Shown here: positions 35,440-48,866 of the stretch, piece by piece
Position numbering within the stretch: position 1 is the stretch's first letter
Layout: every line of letters begins with the position of its first letter
Assembly: GCA_018398585.1 (NCBI GenBank)
Contig: JAGTTD010000008.1
Span: 10,738,501 to 10,802,500 of the forward strand
Direction of reading: 5' to 3'
Source of the DNA: Simmondsia chinensis
Taxonomy: Eukaryota; Streptophyta; Magnoliopsida; Caryophyllales; Simmondsiaceae
Length of the DNA stretch: 64,000 nucleotides
The notes under the pieces: generated by a model
Databases searched by the model: none
Seen by the model: only the letters and a program-made list of their open reading frames with translations
What the model was told of the DNA's origin: nothing
Position numbers and translations under genes: made by a program

Positions 35440-38400
35440 GAATGGAAGGAAATTAAGACTTCAAGAACCACCAATTCTCCCAAGATGCACTTGCCTTTCC
35501 CAAATTAGCCCACTAATTCAAGACTTGATCCACATCCAGTCCTTACTACTGCATGACCCTTCTACCAAGAATAGCTACTGGCTCCTGTAGAACAACACCT
35601 TTGATGGAAACTAACAATGGTTCTATTGCACAAATTGATCCCTTAGCCACGTGTTTCTTAAGCAAGGAAATTTGGAACACATGATGTACTAGACTATCCG
35701 AAGGAAGCTCAAGCTTATAAGCCACTCTTCTAATCTTTTCCAAGACCTTGTAAGGTCTAGCACACAACTTCACATTCTTATGCATTGCAACTAAGTTTTG
35801 CCTAGAGGGCAGTAACTTCAAGTACACCAAATCTCCAACTGCAGAACTTCTGTCAACCCTCCCTTTGTCAGCATAATACTTCATTCGAGCTTGTGCAACT
35901 TGAAGATTATCTTTAAACTGCTAAACTAGTTGTTTTCTCTGCTTCAAAAGTTCATTCACAGAATCCACATGAGAAGTCAATCCTTGGCACACCAAAGGTG
36001 ATGGACGATCATACCCATATAGGGCCTTAAATGGAGAAGTGCCCAAGGAAGAGCGAGAATGAGTATTGTACCAATACTCCGCAAGTGTTAACCACCAATT
36101 CCAACTCTTAGGATGCAAAAAGGTCATTCCCCGCAAATATTGTTCTATACCCTAATTTACTCTTTCTGTTTGCCCATCTGATTGGGGATGATATGAGGAG
36201 CTCAAGGACAAGGTGGTTCCTAGCAATGAGAGCAATTCACTCCAAAAGTTACTAGTAAACAACTTATCTTGATCAGAAACAATCAATTGAGGAAGTCCAT
36301 GCTACTTATAAACATGATCCAAGAAGAGCCTCTAACTTCTCTACTGAAATGGGATGAGAGAGAGCAATGAAATGTCTAAACTTGGTGAATCGATCTGCAA
36401 TCACCCAAATTATCTCCTTACCCTCGGATTTTGGCAATCCTTCAATGAAATCCATGCTGATATGGGTCCAAGCCCCTTCTGAAATAGCTAAAGGTTGTAA
36501 CAATCCCTTGTAAGGCGTATGCTCTACCTTGATCTGCTGGCAAACCTCACACTGCAGGACATATTCTTGCACTTCCCTCTTCATACCAGGCAAATAGAAG
36601 TATTGTTAGACCCTATAGTAAGTACCATCGCTGCCTAAATGTCCTCCCCAAGGAGAATCATGAGAAGCTTCTAAGATATGCCTTTGGAGTCCTATGCCAG
36701 TGCCAATGTAAATCTTTCCCTTAACTCGCACAATGCCTTGCTTAACAGTCACCTCTTCATCTTTCTCTACATTCTTAGGCTGAAGACAGCTGGGAATAAC
36801 ACACCTCTGAGCATACTCATCATTCTCATATGACTTAATAACTTTGTTCATCCACAAAGGAACCATTAAAGCCACGGCAGCATTAAGAGCTTCCCTTATA
36901 TCCTCCTCTTGCCTCCTAGATAAAGCATCTTCCACTGGATTTTCTGCCCCTTTCCTATACTTAATAGAGTAATACAATCCAAGCATCTTCATTAGACCTT
37001 TCCTCTACACACTGGTAGAGATTCGTTCCTGAAGCAGATACTTGAGGCTTTGATTATCAGTTTTAACCACAAAATGGTGCCCTTCCAAGTAATGCCTTCA
37101 CTTTTGCACTGTTAGAAGAATGGCCATGTATTCCTTTTCATAAATTGACAACTTCTTGTTCTTGGGACCCAAAGCGTGGCTGAGATAGGCTAATGGCCTT
37201 CCATTTTGTGAAAGAATTGCCCCAATTCCACTGCTGCCTGCATCAGTTTCCAATACAAAGGGTAGATTAAAATTTGGCATCACTAGGACTGGGGTTGAAA
37301 CCATGGACTTCTTGAGTTGATTGAAAGCTTCCCTCGCTGAATCACTCCAATGAAAAGAGTCCTTCTTCAACGAATCTATAAAGGGTTGAGCTATCAATAC
37401 ATATCCAGCTATGAACCTTCAATAATAACCAGTTAAACCAAAGAATCCTCTCAATTGTTTAACTGATTTTGGCTCAGGCCAATCTTCCATGGCTTGATCT
37501 TGTTTGGGTCTGTTGCAACTCCCTTACCAGTGACAATATGACCCAAATACCCCACTTGATTCTTGGCAAAAGTACACTTTGTTAATTTGGCAAACAGTTT
37601 GTGCTGCCTCATGACTTGAAATACCTTCTCCAAATGAGCCAAGTGCTCCTGCAATGTATGGCTATAAACCATAATATCATCAAAGAGCAATAGCACAAAC
37701 TTCTTCAAGTAAGGCTTGAATACTGCGTTCATCAAAGCTTGGAATGAAGTAGGAGCATTGGACAGACCAAAGGGCATCACAACAATCTCATAGTGACAGT
37801 GGTGAGTTCTAAAAGTTATCTTTGGAATGTCCTGCTCTTGAACTTGAATCTAGTAGTACCCTTGCCTTAGGTCCAACTTGGAGTAGTACCAAGAATCATG
37901 AAGTTCATCCAAAAGATCATCAATGATAGGTATAGGAAACTTATCCTAAACTGTCATTGCATTGAGTTGCCAGTAGCCAGTGCACATTCTAGAACATCCA
38001 TCCTTCTTCTTGACCAAGATTACAGAGGCAAATGGAATGTGACTATGTCTTATGAACTTTGTTTGAAGCAGCTCCTCCACCTGTTTTTCTATCTCATTCT
38101 TCTAGGAGTGAGGATACTTGTATGGCCGCAAGTTTACCGGATTGGATCCTTCTTTCAAAGGAATAGCATGATCAAAACTCCTTCTAGGAGGTAACACTAC
38201 ATGCTACTCAAATATGTCATTGTATTCTTATAGTAGAGAGTCCAAAACAGAATCAAAATCCTCTTGTGGCACATCAGCAGCAGCTGTGATGTAGTAAAGT
38301 TATCCCACCCACTGATAAGCCCCTTTCTTGAGCAACTTTTGTAGGCCTTTACCTTCCATAAATTGAAGTTGTCCCTGCTCAACAAGGCCCTTCAATTGAA

Positions 38401-39932
38401 TCTGTTCTCCATTCCTCTCAAAAGATGTAGCAAGCTGAGCAAATTTAAAGAGAATTGGGCTAAAAGTTATCATCCAATCAATCCCTAATACCATGTCACA
38501 GCCGCCCAATCTCAGCACTGTAAAATTGTATTCAAACTTATGCCCTTGCATCTTCCAGCTAAACCCCTTACACTTTGTATGAGTTAAGATAGAATTGCCA
38601 TCAACTATGGTGACAGACAAAGGATTGGTCTTAATTAACTCTTGCCCCACAGCTCTAGCCACTTAAGGATCCACTAAGCTATGTGTACTACCACTATCAA
38701 TGAGTATCAATAATTACCTTTGTCCTGCTCATCCTTTGATCGTGATGGTGTTGTGAGCACCATTTCTAGTTAAGGCCTTCATTGAGATCTCTACAGCATT
38801 CTCCTCTTTAGACGCCCCTTCCTGTCCCTCAGTGTTTTCCATAGCCTCAATATCAACACCTATTTCCTCATCCTCAGCAGCCTCAACACCAGAAGCTGCC
38901 ATAAGGAAATTGGGATCACACTTATGCCCAAAGAAATATCTCTGGTTGCACTTATACTATAGCTTCAGAGGCTTTCTTTCTTCATTACTGCTTGCATTAT
39001 TGGAATTTTGAAAAGGCTTTGATGAGGAATTAACAGTTCTAACAGCCTTTGCTTAGGAAGAATCAGTAGAATTCATCACGGTACTCTCCGCCTTTCTAGC
39101 CTTAGAACAAGCTTGGGACAGTGTTTCTGGTTCAAAAGCCTTCACTAAATGCTTGATCTTGGGCTTGATCCACTTACAAAACTAGAGACATAATATGCCT
39201 CAAGAGCATTTGGATAAAAACTAAGCATTCTAGCTCTCAGTCCCTCAAAGCGTGTCATATAGTCCTTCACTGATGCAACCTGAGTTACTTTGTTGAAATT
39301 ATCCACCACCTCACTCACATTTTCATCACCATATCGATCACACAATTCATTTGCAAATTCAATCCAAGATATTGTAGGATTGCTCCTCATCAAACTGTAA
39401 TACCAAACCTCTAACTCACCACGCAAGTAAACTACAGCTAGTTCCACTTTCTCATGTTCTTCAATATTGTAAAAATGAAAGTATCATTCACGTTTTCTCA
39501 CCCAAGATTGAGGCAATGTACCATCAAAAAGCTCCAAATAAACCCGAGGTTACCTGAAATTGCTGCTCCTCGAGCTAGAAGTGCATTCATTGCTATTAGC
39601 AGGTGCTAGCCTTGGATCTGGAGGCCTTACTTGCTGGCTAGCTGGCTGGAGTATGCCTATACCAGGAGGCTAATGTTCTGCTAGAAATTAGACATCTGTT
39701 GTGATAACTGCTGAGAAATGTGTTGAGACTGAGTCTTAAATCGCTGCTTCTTGTCCTTACGCATAGTATTCTTTATGTTTTGCATCAGAGCCATCATCTG
39801 ATTGAAGCAATCATTTTGATTGACTCCACCATCAGCATCACTAACAGCTGCGGCATATGTAGAAGGATTTCTAGCCACATTAGCAGCTGCATTTTGAGTA
39901 GCATTGGCACGAGCTGTAGGTCCACCAGCCAT
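35440..39932 (-). pseudogene. Reina copy 2 gag-pol
   Basis: Right to left: gag from the ATG at 39932 (MAGGPTARANATQ), gag core 39560-39145, protease near 38700-38300 (VTIVDGNS, VLRLGGCDMVLGIDW), RT 38190-37451 (LLLFDDIMVYSHTLQEHL keeps both catalytic Asp), RNase H 37397-36900 (VLETDAGSSGIGAILSQNG, YEKEYMAIL), integrase 36593-35921 with CEVCQQIK and MDFIEGLPKSEGKE, and a C-terminal region 35884-35450 ending in a chromodomain-like stretch (QVLN*WANLGKASASWENW). Stops are seen near 38730, 38240, 37850, 37400 and 36160. All domains can be found. Confidence 0.9.
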
Positions 39933-40058
39933 ATGATAGGATCGCTTGTGTCTAGCCAGATTTCAGCTTCAAGCTTCAAATTCAGCACGATCAAGATTAA
40001 AATTCTTGCTATTCGATCGAATTAAACTCAATTTGAATTCAATCAATCAAGAACGCAA

Positions 40059-40071
40059 GGTTATGATACCA
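40059..40071 (-). other. Primer-binding site of Reina copy 2, mutated
   Basis: The plus strand reads ggttatgatacca, two changes from ggctctgatacca, two bases before the 5' LTR. Confidence 0.7.
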
Positions 40072-40073
40072 AA

Positions 40074-40390
40074 TGTTATAGTCCAAGTAAAATCTTGGCT
40101 ATAACCTATGTGAAATAAAGGTTAGATGAGAAAAGAATTGAAGGGAGATGAGAAATAGAGAATATCTCAAAGAGATGCATATTTCATTCAATGAATATAA
40201 ATCTTACAAGAACATCATTATTTATACTCTTTACAAGACATAAGCTTCAAATAATGAATCTAGACAATTACTAACATAAGCAACGACTCATCAGCAGCCA
40301 AAATGGACCAAACTAACCGCCAAAGACTAGCTCAACTAACTTTTCCACTAAAACCATTTGAACCACTGAAAACAACTTTGGGCTATGACA
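40074..40390 (-). repeat. 5' LTR of Reina copy 2
   Basis: Plus-strand ends are tgttatag…ctatgaca, 317 bp. A TATA-like run is present on the minus strand near 40222 (tatttatac on plus). Confidence 0.9.
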
Positions 40391-40442
40391 AATTTTTACC
40401 CGTTGTATATTTGAATTTAGCAACGGCTACAAGGGGGGCATT

Positions 40443-41812
40443 TGTTTATACCCTAATTTCAAAGGGTAGGGGCAAAGTCATTTTGAGCAAAGTGCCACGT
40501 ATTTAGCATGTGAGGCTTCCCTGAGGGGAATTAAGCCCTTAGATGCTGAGATAACGGCATCTTGAGCCTAGCATCCTATGAGTATTATTACCCTTGACAA
40601 GGGTATCCACCACTCAAGGCTCAAGGTGCTTGACGGGTGAAGTGAGCTCGAGCTCGAGCGGCTATCAGGAAGGCTACAAGATAGGCTATTCCCAGGCTCA
40701 TAGATCTTACTTGGAGTACAATTTTGGTTACTTAGGCGTTACGCATAAATCAAGAAAACGTGGGGTTTCAAGAAGGGACTGTCGCTAATATTACGGACGT
40801 GGGCACCGAGAATTTCACTCTAATATTGAACTCAGGGCACATTCATTGAAGTTTGCTCACAAAGAAGAAGCTTAGTGGCCAGACGTGGGTGAAGTTGTAG
40901 TAGAAATAGAAAAAAAACCATTATTTTTTGTTTTCTATAAATTAGTACACACAGTCATTACAAAAACTTCTTCAAGTTTTCTTTTATAACACACTTGTGC
41001 TTTTTCCCTAAGTGTAGCGTAACTTAGTTAGGCGTAGTTTAATGTAGATGTCAGATGTACCTACCTTCATAGTAACATAGATCTCGGGCTTCAGATATGA
41101 CTTTCCAATTTTAATCAATTCCCACAAATCAATAAGTTGAGATTTGAGGTTTTAGCTTGAGACTTTGACGGCCAAGGCTTATCCCTTGATTGCAATTGTC
41201 TTAACACTACTATTATTGCTTGATAAGTTAGGTGAACTTAGGTTCATACCATTAACTAGGGTTTTGATGGCCAAAGGGCTATCCGGTGATTATGTTGGTC
41301 CTAATCCGGTGACCTAAACATGGTTTGCTCCATCGTAATCTTGTCAGAACTAAACGCATTAGAGTTATCACAAGTCAAGGGTGACAGGCTTAAAAACCTA
41401 ATTGACTCGGGCTTGTAGGTGCACCACTGAGCTCTAAAGTTTGTCTCCACCCTAGTTCTTGACTTTTAAGTATACGAAGAAAGGTGCTTGTGTGCGTTGT
41501 TCCGTCACTGTCACTTCTGCTTGACTTATGTCCATATCCTTTACTTTTCTATCATAAAAATACATAAAAAATCTTCAAAAGCATTTAACAAAGTCTTCTT
41601 AATTGAGCCGTAAGTAGAACTCATGATATCACCGAAGTCAGATACACCAACATATTGCAGCCGTTTCTCCAAAAATGATTAGTGTTTGAGGTCAAAGACA
41701 CGCGGTTCATAATTTGGCTCACTCTCTAGTCGTGGTGAGCCCCTTTTGAAGGTTTGTTTTTTTACATTTATGGTGACCACACACACAGAACTTGAAATAA
41801 AATAGAGCAAAA
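40443..41812 (+). repeat. Tat LTR 3
   Basis: It begins tgtttataccc right after the run caaggggggcatt, which looks like the best kept polypurine tract of the family. It matches LTR 1 to its end near 41812. The Reina element at 35086-40390 lies 52 bp upstream. Confidence 0.82.
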
Positions 41813-42345
41813 TTAATGTTTTTCATTTTGCATATCATATAATTCACATATAGAATTCTAGTTTTTAAGATCTAAACATCGTCTGTGCATCGTACAGGGA
41901 TACTTTATATATTAGTTTCAAATTGTTCACCCCCCAAAATTTCTTCAAAAACCGAAAGCAATTATTCTAGGATTCCATGTGAAAAACAAACTGCGGAGAA
42001 CTAAAGGAAAGCTTAAGAAAGTAATCAAGAATACTAGGAATGATGGCACAAAAAAATGCCTCCTGAGGGGAACTATCAGGACACCGAACTTTCCCCAAAT
42101 GTCCTCGTGATCATCTAGAGTACAGACTTTGAAAATATAGAACTTAAAATAAAAATTTCAACATAAAATTTTCCTTTCAAATTTTAATAAAAATACATTT
42201 TTTGAAAAATAGATTTTCTGAAAATTATTGAATAATAAACTCAACTTTCAAAACCCCCATTTATCATAGATTATTGGATAAAAAATTTCTAAAAACGAGG
42301 ATGTGGGATTTACAGAACATAGGAAATGCAAAAAGCAATCAAAAA
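41813..42345 (+). other. Tat 5' internal leader, third copy
   Basis: It matches 32206-32740 from the LTR end to the aggaaatgcaaaaagcaatc segment, where the deletion junction of units B and C would lie. It then passes abruptly into a copia LTR. Confidence 0.7.
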
Positions 42346-43257
42346 ACAACGTTGTTTCATGAAAGAACACTCCCTTGGCTATGCACGTCAAAAACTACCA
42401 TGTGCCAGTCCTCTTGGCACGTGTAGGCTCATATGGCTGGGTTGCACTTTGCAGCCCTGTTCAATATATTTAAATTTTTTCTTTATTTTATTTGTTTTGT
42501 GGAAGCATTTTTATTTCATTTTTTATTGAATTCCACATGTGTAAATTAGTCTCATGAATTTTATTTAGCAAAATAAATTCATTCATCCCATGAATATATC
42601 ATAAATATTTTCATCAGGTGTGTTGTGAGAGGCTTCCAAAGGGACCTCGGATACAATTTAATTCTAACTCCAAATGAGTCAAATTTAACTATCATCTCAT
42701 GATAATATTTGATTATCATTTAATAATACTGATCCCTCTATTAGATACTCATTATAAATGATAATTTATATTATCATCAATATATTTCACACATCTTTTC
42801 AATAAATCTGGGATTTGCCCCTTTTGAGAAATTCTATGATACAAAATAGAATTTTTGTACAAATTCCAATTAAGTTCACTTGAAATACTTCTATCAAAGA
42901 ATTCGAATTTTTTAACACTTGCAAATCTACTCAGGGGATATCTTTATTCCAAAAGGAACCTTAGATCCTCTATTGAATGTTTTGCTTCTTTTACACTTCA
43001 TGCTGTCACCTAACATACAAAGGACATTGACCAAGCCTTTCTTTTGAGTAAACCAAAGTTAGGCACACTATGTGCACCAGTCCAAGACACCCTTAGGATT
43101 TAGAGTCGTTGCTTTAAGAGATTGAATTATTTATTTATAATCATGGTTAAGAAATAAAGAATCTAAGTAGTCTTATTTAGTGTTTTAATCTCTTTGAAAG
43201 ACACTGATCAATATTTCTGGATCTCTATTCATATAATCAACGCAAGCACTACAAAAA

Positions 43258-43625
43258 AAGTGACTACTACCAACAGCAGGATTGTTGTTGGCAATGGCAA
43301 TTCTTCTGTTGGTAAGCTGTTGGTATTGCCTCTGTTGGTAAAGGCTTTACCAACACAAATTTGAAGTTATTGGTAATACCTCCACAATAAAAACAATTAT
43401 TTATTTGTTGGTAATAGTTATACCAACAAAAGCTTTTTGTTGGTAAAGGGTATTACCAACAAAATATTTTCTATTGGTAAAGGATATTACCAATAACAAA
43501 TTCTTTATTGGTAAATAATATATCAACAAAAAAATTTTCTGTTGGTAAAAGTTTTACCGACAAAATAATGTCTATTGGCAAAAGGTATGCTACCAAAGAC
43601 TTAATTTGTTATTACCAACAATAAT
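43258..43625. repeat. Left subterminal repeats of the CACTA element
   Basis: About fifteen copies of the motif taccaacag/ctgttggta and close variants, in both orientations, many facing each other as small hairpins. Such repeats bind the CACTA transposase in characterised elements. Confidence 0.85.
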
Positions 43626-46163
43626 TTCATATTACTACTCTCTACATTCAAAATATAGTTTGTGGGTGGCATTACCTCATCACACCAATTTACCAATTTA
43701 TATAATCAAATCTATCATTGCATCCAAAATGTATACATCTCCATCCATGTTTAATCCACAACAAAAGGAAAACATCCAATACAAATCAACAACTCCATCC
43801 AAAATCTAATCTAACTAGTACAAATAGCTAAAAAGTGAAATCCATCATCTACCAAAAAGTTCTAAGTAATTTGTCTACAACAAGAACAACCAACATCATA
43901 CATCTTCCTACACATAATCTTCATCGGCAAATCTTCCTCTTCACATTCGTGATTAAGCTCATCATCCAATGATCTTCCATTTTTCTGTGACAATGACCAA
44001 TAGAGACATTAAACAACAACATAAGCTCGATCTCAATTTTTTAGCATAAAGGAAAATTATTACACTAAAACATTGTCATAGAGCCTATACACAACAACAT
44101 AAGGATTTCCTTAGTAAATAGAGAACAGGACTTTCAATTGGAATATATTAGGATACTAAAACATTCATATTTGCATAATGTAATAGAAAGTTCAACTCCT
44201 ATATCGTAATTTGGAAAGGAGCATGTCATGATTTCCTCTACATCTCTTAACTTATAAGCATCATACACTAACTCATGCAAACTCATATGCATTCTAGAGC
44301 TATTCATTGGTAAACAATCATAAGAATGTGAGCTCCCAATTAATATGGTTATTAACTCATAAGCATCAATAATGTCAATGTATATTTTCCTCAAATGCAG
44401 TTGTCTCCCAAGTAATGTTCACCAAACTGCAGCATTATCACATGAAAAATGAATTCATTATACTTCATAAATACATCTAAAACGTCAAACATACACACAA
44501 ACAATTGAACTATATATATCAGTATCTGCATTTAAAACCAGTTATGTATAAACGGTTTCTAGCCTTCGCTAGTTATAATGGATGAGTCTTTCACCAGTAA
44601 ACCCCCACATGGTCTAGCAGACACAAACATATCTGAAAATCTTTATTTGCAAACCCTATTTAGCTTACAATGTATCAAACATACGAAGAAAAAGGTTTTG
44701 TAATCCATCAAAATCCACCAAACTATATAACAGTTTGCTTGGGTGCCTATATTCACGAACTTGCGAAATACATTTTCCAAAATAATGGCTTCTTAAATAG
44801 GAAATGAACACAACCAACATGTCACTAAGTTTCTCCTTGGCATCAAATTAAACACAAGTAACACATAACTACCTTGAGTATATCTATTTCATTATAACCT
44901 TTTACAGTACATTTCAGAGTTATCTAAATTTGAGTCCAATGGAGAAAATGTTTCTAAGAAGCAACAATAGTCAATATGATTCACTCAATTGTATCACAGA
45001 AAGAATAAAAATGCCAAATAAATGATCCACTCAATATGATTCGCTCAATTATATCACATAAATACTAGTTAATATACTTACTTGCTATTATTAATCCATG
45101 AACAACACTAGGAGCTTCAAAAAGTGGTGGAACGCTTCTAAAACCTGTCAACAAGACCTACAAGATAATTAATTTAAGATTAATAACAAGAAACAAGAGC
45201 ATACACCAAAATCAGAATAACTACAAAAAGAAACCTTAGCACTTATTCAGGAAAAATAGTTCTTTGGAAGCAGGGGAATAAAGCACAACTGATCGCTGAA
45301 ATATACAAAGTTATACTTTATGCAACAATGGTTCATCAAAAAGATTTTGAAGCAGGAGTTCAAATTCACTAGAAGCAAATGCCCAATACACATGTACCTT
45401 AGTGTCTAAGAATCGTTTAGTGGACATAAGAATTATAACCATGGAATCAAATCCCTATTACATTTGCACTAAACTAAGTCTCAGAAACTTACATGGTTCT
45501 GAGTGCCATGTCAAAGAACATAGGCAAATCATTTCTTGTATAACAAAATGAAAGAAAGATATGATGGAAAGTGAGAAGTAGGTATTTAGAGTATAGTTTC
45601 AAAACTCTAGAGACTAAAACATATATTGAGGAGTCCATGGATGTTTCATATTTTAACATAGTTGTTGATAAAAGAACAAGAGATAACATATAAAAAGCAG
45701 ATTACTTGCACAAACCTATTGAACTTTGTTAATTTAACCCTGTATCCTAAAAAAATCATACACACTATGTTCATAAACTTTCATAATGACAAGAAACATA
45801 TGAAGAACATAGAAAGTTGCTATGCTAATAAACCAATCAGTAAGTATTAGGTGAACTGTAAAAAGGCTTACCTTAGGGCACTGATTTGAAGGCCTAATTG
45901 AAATAATAGAATGCTAATCCAAGGTATTTCACAACATTTAAACTAATTCAAAAAAATAATAAACAGAGAAAAGTGATTAGACATGCCAAAATGATATGCT
46001 CAACATGATATTCCAATACCAATTACCAAAACAGAACTTTTTAGCTAAATTTTTACATTTGAGCTCGAAGTCATATGTTATGAAATTATCAACTATGAAA
46101 TCAGCAACTAAGGCCTCAAATCTTTCCCAACCGTTTGATAACATCCTCGTTTAGCTTTAGAGC

Positions 46164-46724
46164 TGTTATGATTCTTGGATGAATCATAAGCTAAACCTAG
46201 GGTTTGGATAGGGATTTACACTTAGAAAGTGAAATCAAGATGAGAACTAAGAGAATTTAGGTAAAGAATTTAGAATTAGATGAGATTAAGAAGAATTGAG
46301 ATAAGATTGATAGAGATTCAAGAGAATTCATAAGAGAAGAATAGAGATTGAGAGAGAGTTAAGAAGTATAGAGCATTGAGCTTAAAGAGGGAAAGAAGAA
46401 TCAATTCATTATTATCAAACTTATGAGCTTACAAGAGCAAACTGCCTACTTATACTAAGGGCTAGAGCAATGGCGGTGCAAGATGAGATACAATGCACAT
46501 GGACAACCACATAACCCACTAAGCCAGGCAGCCAACCAATATTGACCAAGCCACACTTCCATCTTGACCAACCTTATGATCTAGGGCCAACTAATAGCAA
46601 CTTACAGCCCAACCTAGCTAATACATGACCTTATTTCACTAATGCTACTAAATTGCTACTTATTACATCATTGCCTTACCAATACCAATTCACAACCTAT
46701 ATCTGATATAGTCGGGTCATAATA
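46164..46724 (-). mobile_element. Solo LTR, Reina-like, inside the CACTA element
   Basis: It starts tgttatgattc and ends gggtcataata on the plus strand, with the exact 5-bp duplication agagc on both sides (46159-46163, 46725-46729). Ends, length (561 bp), internal composition (gatgag/gagaga runs, then tacttatact) and implied orientation resemble the LTRs of the non-autonomous element at 110-4949. It arose by recombination between two LTRs. Confidence 0.85.
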
Positions 46725-48254
46725 AGAGCATTAAAATTTTCAAAAATCTTAACCTAGTGGTTGATCGTCTGATCTAGAATTGTTTTACAAATACATTATC
46801 AGAATAAAATTTAACCCATGAAGTTCAATTCAAAGTTCATATAAGTTGGAACATTACTCCATAAATTATGAAATTCACAACCAACCAAGCAAGGTTCTAG
46901 CTTAATTAACTAGATTACATATCATAAACTTAACATACTGCCACAAAGGTCAAGTACGTTCAATTCAAACAACTGAAATCCACAACTCAAATTTACAACC
47001 AATAGATATAAGCTTACCACAAAAGGAGAAAAGGGCAGCGTTGAGAGGTCAACACCAATGTTGGTTTTATACTTTGGGAGCTATTTTAACTTAAATTAAC
47101 AAAAATAAAGAGTACCCCAAGAAAAATAGTGATATAAGTTAATTAGGGTTTATTTTCACAAAAGAAAAAATCGGTTGATCTCAAGAGTTGCAAATAAGGC
47201 CTAGGGTTCCCATTTTTGACCTTAAAACAATGTCCAGGGTTTGATTTCAAGACATAATCAACAGTAATATGAAAAATCAACAAAAATCAATTAAAAAACT
47301 AACGAAAACATGAACGAAAAAAGAGAGGGAGAGGTGCAAACAGAGAGAGAAGAGCCGTGAGCAAGCGGCAATGGAGGATGAGTGGTGAACGGCAGCAGAG
47401 GATGAGGCGAGCGGCGACGGCGATGGCAACGGAACGGCGAGCAAGGCGAGCGGGGACAGCGACCAAGGTGAGAGGCGATGGCGAAGGGACGGCGAGCAAG
47501 GTTTGAGTCAAAGAGAGAGAGAAAGAAATGGAGCTGAACGAAGATAGAGAGGAGAGGACGGGTTAGCTTTGAATAATATCTTTGTTTTTGAATTACTTTT
47601 TTTTTATCAACCTTTTTGAATTTTAAAAAATACATTGGGGATATTAGGTTGTTCAAAAAAAAAAAATATTGGGGATATTATGGATGTAAATGGGTAGTGT
47701 TTTTGGTTGTCGTGGAGCATCGGGGAGCTCGTGCATTGTGGTTGTTGATGCAAGCTGGTAAGATCGACGGTTTAGGTTAACCGGTGGTTGGAAAAAAGAT
47801 TGGGTAAAGTAGGGATACGTAAGTGAATGTTAGAATTTGGTAATAAGTAAAGTCTAAATATAAAGATAAAATAAGTAAATAAAATTAAAGAATGGAGGGA
47901 CAATGAAAGGGAAGAGATTATTATTATTATTTAAAGATAAATTATTTAAAATACATGTTCAATTATACCTTATTACTAATATGAGGTTTAGCGTACCAAG
48001 TTTTTAGTTCATAAATTTTATTAAATAATATTTTAGTACAAGCAAGTTATGTATATTTTATAAAATCATCTAAATGACAATAAGAAAGAATAAAAATGGG
48101 ACCTACTTACACCAATACAGATCATTATTTAAACTATTTTTTAATTATATTTTTAACTAAAAAATTATATCACAAAAGGCACTATAAAATTAATATATCA
48201 AACTTTACGGCATTAATATCTAAATTGCTCTAATGAAATTTTTTATAATTACTA

Positions 48255-48750
48255 ATTTTTTCTGAAATTTTGTTTATTGATAAATACATCTATTGGTACT
48301 TATTTAGTCAATACCAACAAAATTTATTTTATTTGGTAATGATCTAGTTAATACCAACAAAATTTATTTTTGCAGACATTGAGTTAGTCAATACCAACAA
48401 TACATATTTCTGCTAGCATTAAGCTAGTCAATACCAACAACACTTATTTCTGTTGGCATTGAGCTGGTCAATAGCAACAGAATTTGTTTCTGTTGGTATT
48501 GATCTAGTTATTACCAACAGAAATCTATTCTGTTGGGATTGACTACATCAATACCAACAGAAATATATTCTGTTGGGATTGATTACATCAATACCAACAG
48601 AAATTTACTTTTGTTGGGACTAGATCTTTATTATTTTCACTTCCCACTCTTTCCGCGTCATTGCCAATAGTAACATTTTTCTGTTGGTAATGTACAACCA
48701 TTACCAACAGATCCTGAAATACTACTGTTGGTAATGGTCACTTTTTTTGT
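48255..48750. repeat. Right subterminal repeats of the CACTA element
   Basis: The same motif as on the left is arranged as a periodic run of units of roughly 60 bp (…gttagtcaataccaacag…). Units near 48540 and 48590 are almost identical to each other. Confidence 0.85.
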
Positions 48751-48866
48751 AGTGAAGTCATTTCAGTTATCATATTATAGTCTCAGTAGACAAGTTTGTC
48801 TAAAATTATCACAACTATGAACATGTTTGACAACACATCACAAATTTAATTTATCGTTATGTACGC

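Larger units (their letters stand above)
35086..40390 (-). mobile_element. Reina-type chromovirus, second copy
   Basis: LTRs of 318 bp (35086-35403) and 317 bp (40074-40390) flank a nearly full gag-pol on the minus strand. The target was the stretch just before Tat LTR 3: the Tat sequence gaggca/aattt/ttacc seen intact at 33109 is split here, with agttt at 35081-35085 and aattt at 40391-40395 as the 5-bp duplication (one change). It is the most complete gypsy copy in the window, but stops and frameshifts occur in every domain. Confidence 0.92.
43247..48754. mobile_element. Non-autonomous CACTA (En/Spm) DNA transposon
   Basis: It opens CACTACAAAAAAAGTGAC and closes with the exact reverse complement, an 18-bp terminal inverted repeat of the CACTA type. 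The 3-bp duplication aag (43244-43246, 48755-48757) and the restored copia LTR on both sides confirm the ends. Subterminal regions carry many copies of taccaacag/ctgttggta. The 5.5-kb body has no frame recognisable as TNPA or TNPD transposase. A solo LTR (46164-46724) is nested in it. A GC-rich patch near 47330-47560 encodes only biased Arg/Ser/Pro frames. Confidence 0.95.

Noticed and set aside
47291..47656. 121-codon Arg/Pro/Ser-rich frame as a gene
   Set aside because: The frame comes from a GC-rich gcgacggcg-type patch in a CACTA element; composition is biased, no domain is seen and an overlapping frame is equally open.
43258..48750. CRISPR-like or satellite array of ccaacag repeats
   Set aside because: Repeats are confined to the two ends of a CACTA element, occur in both orientations and are typical subterminal repeats; the genome is a plant's.
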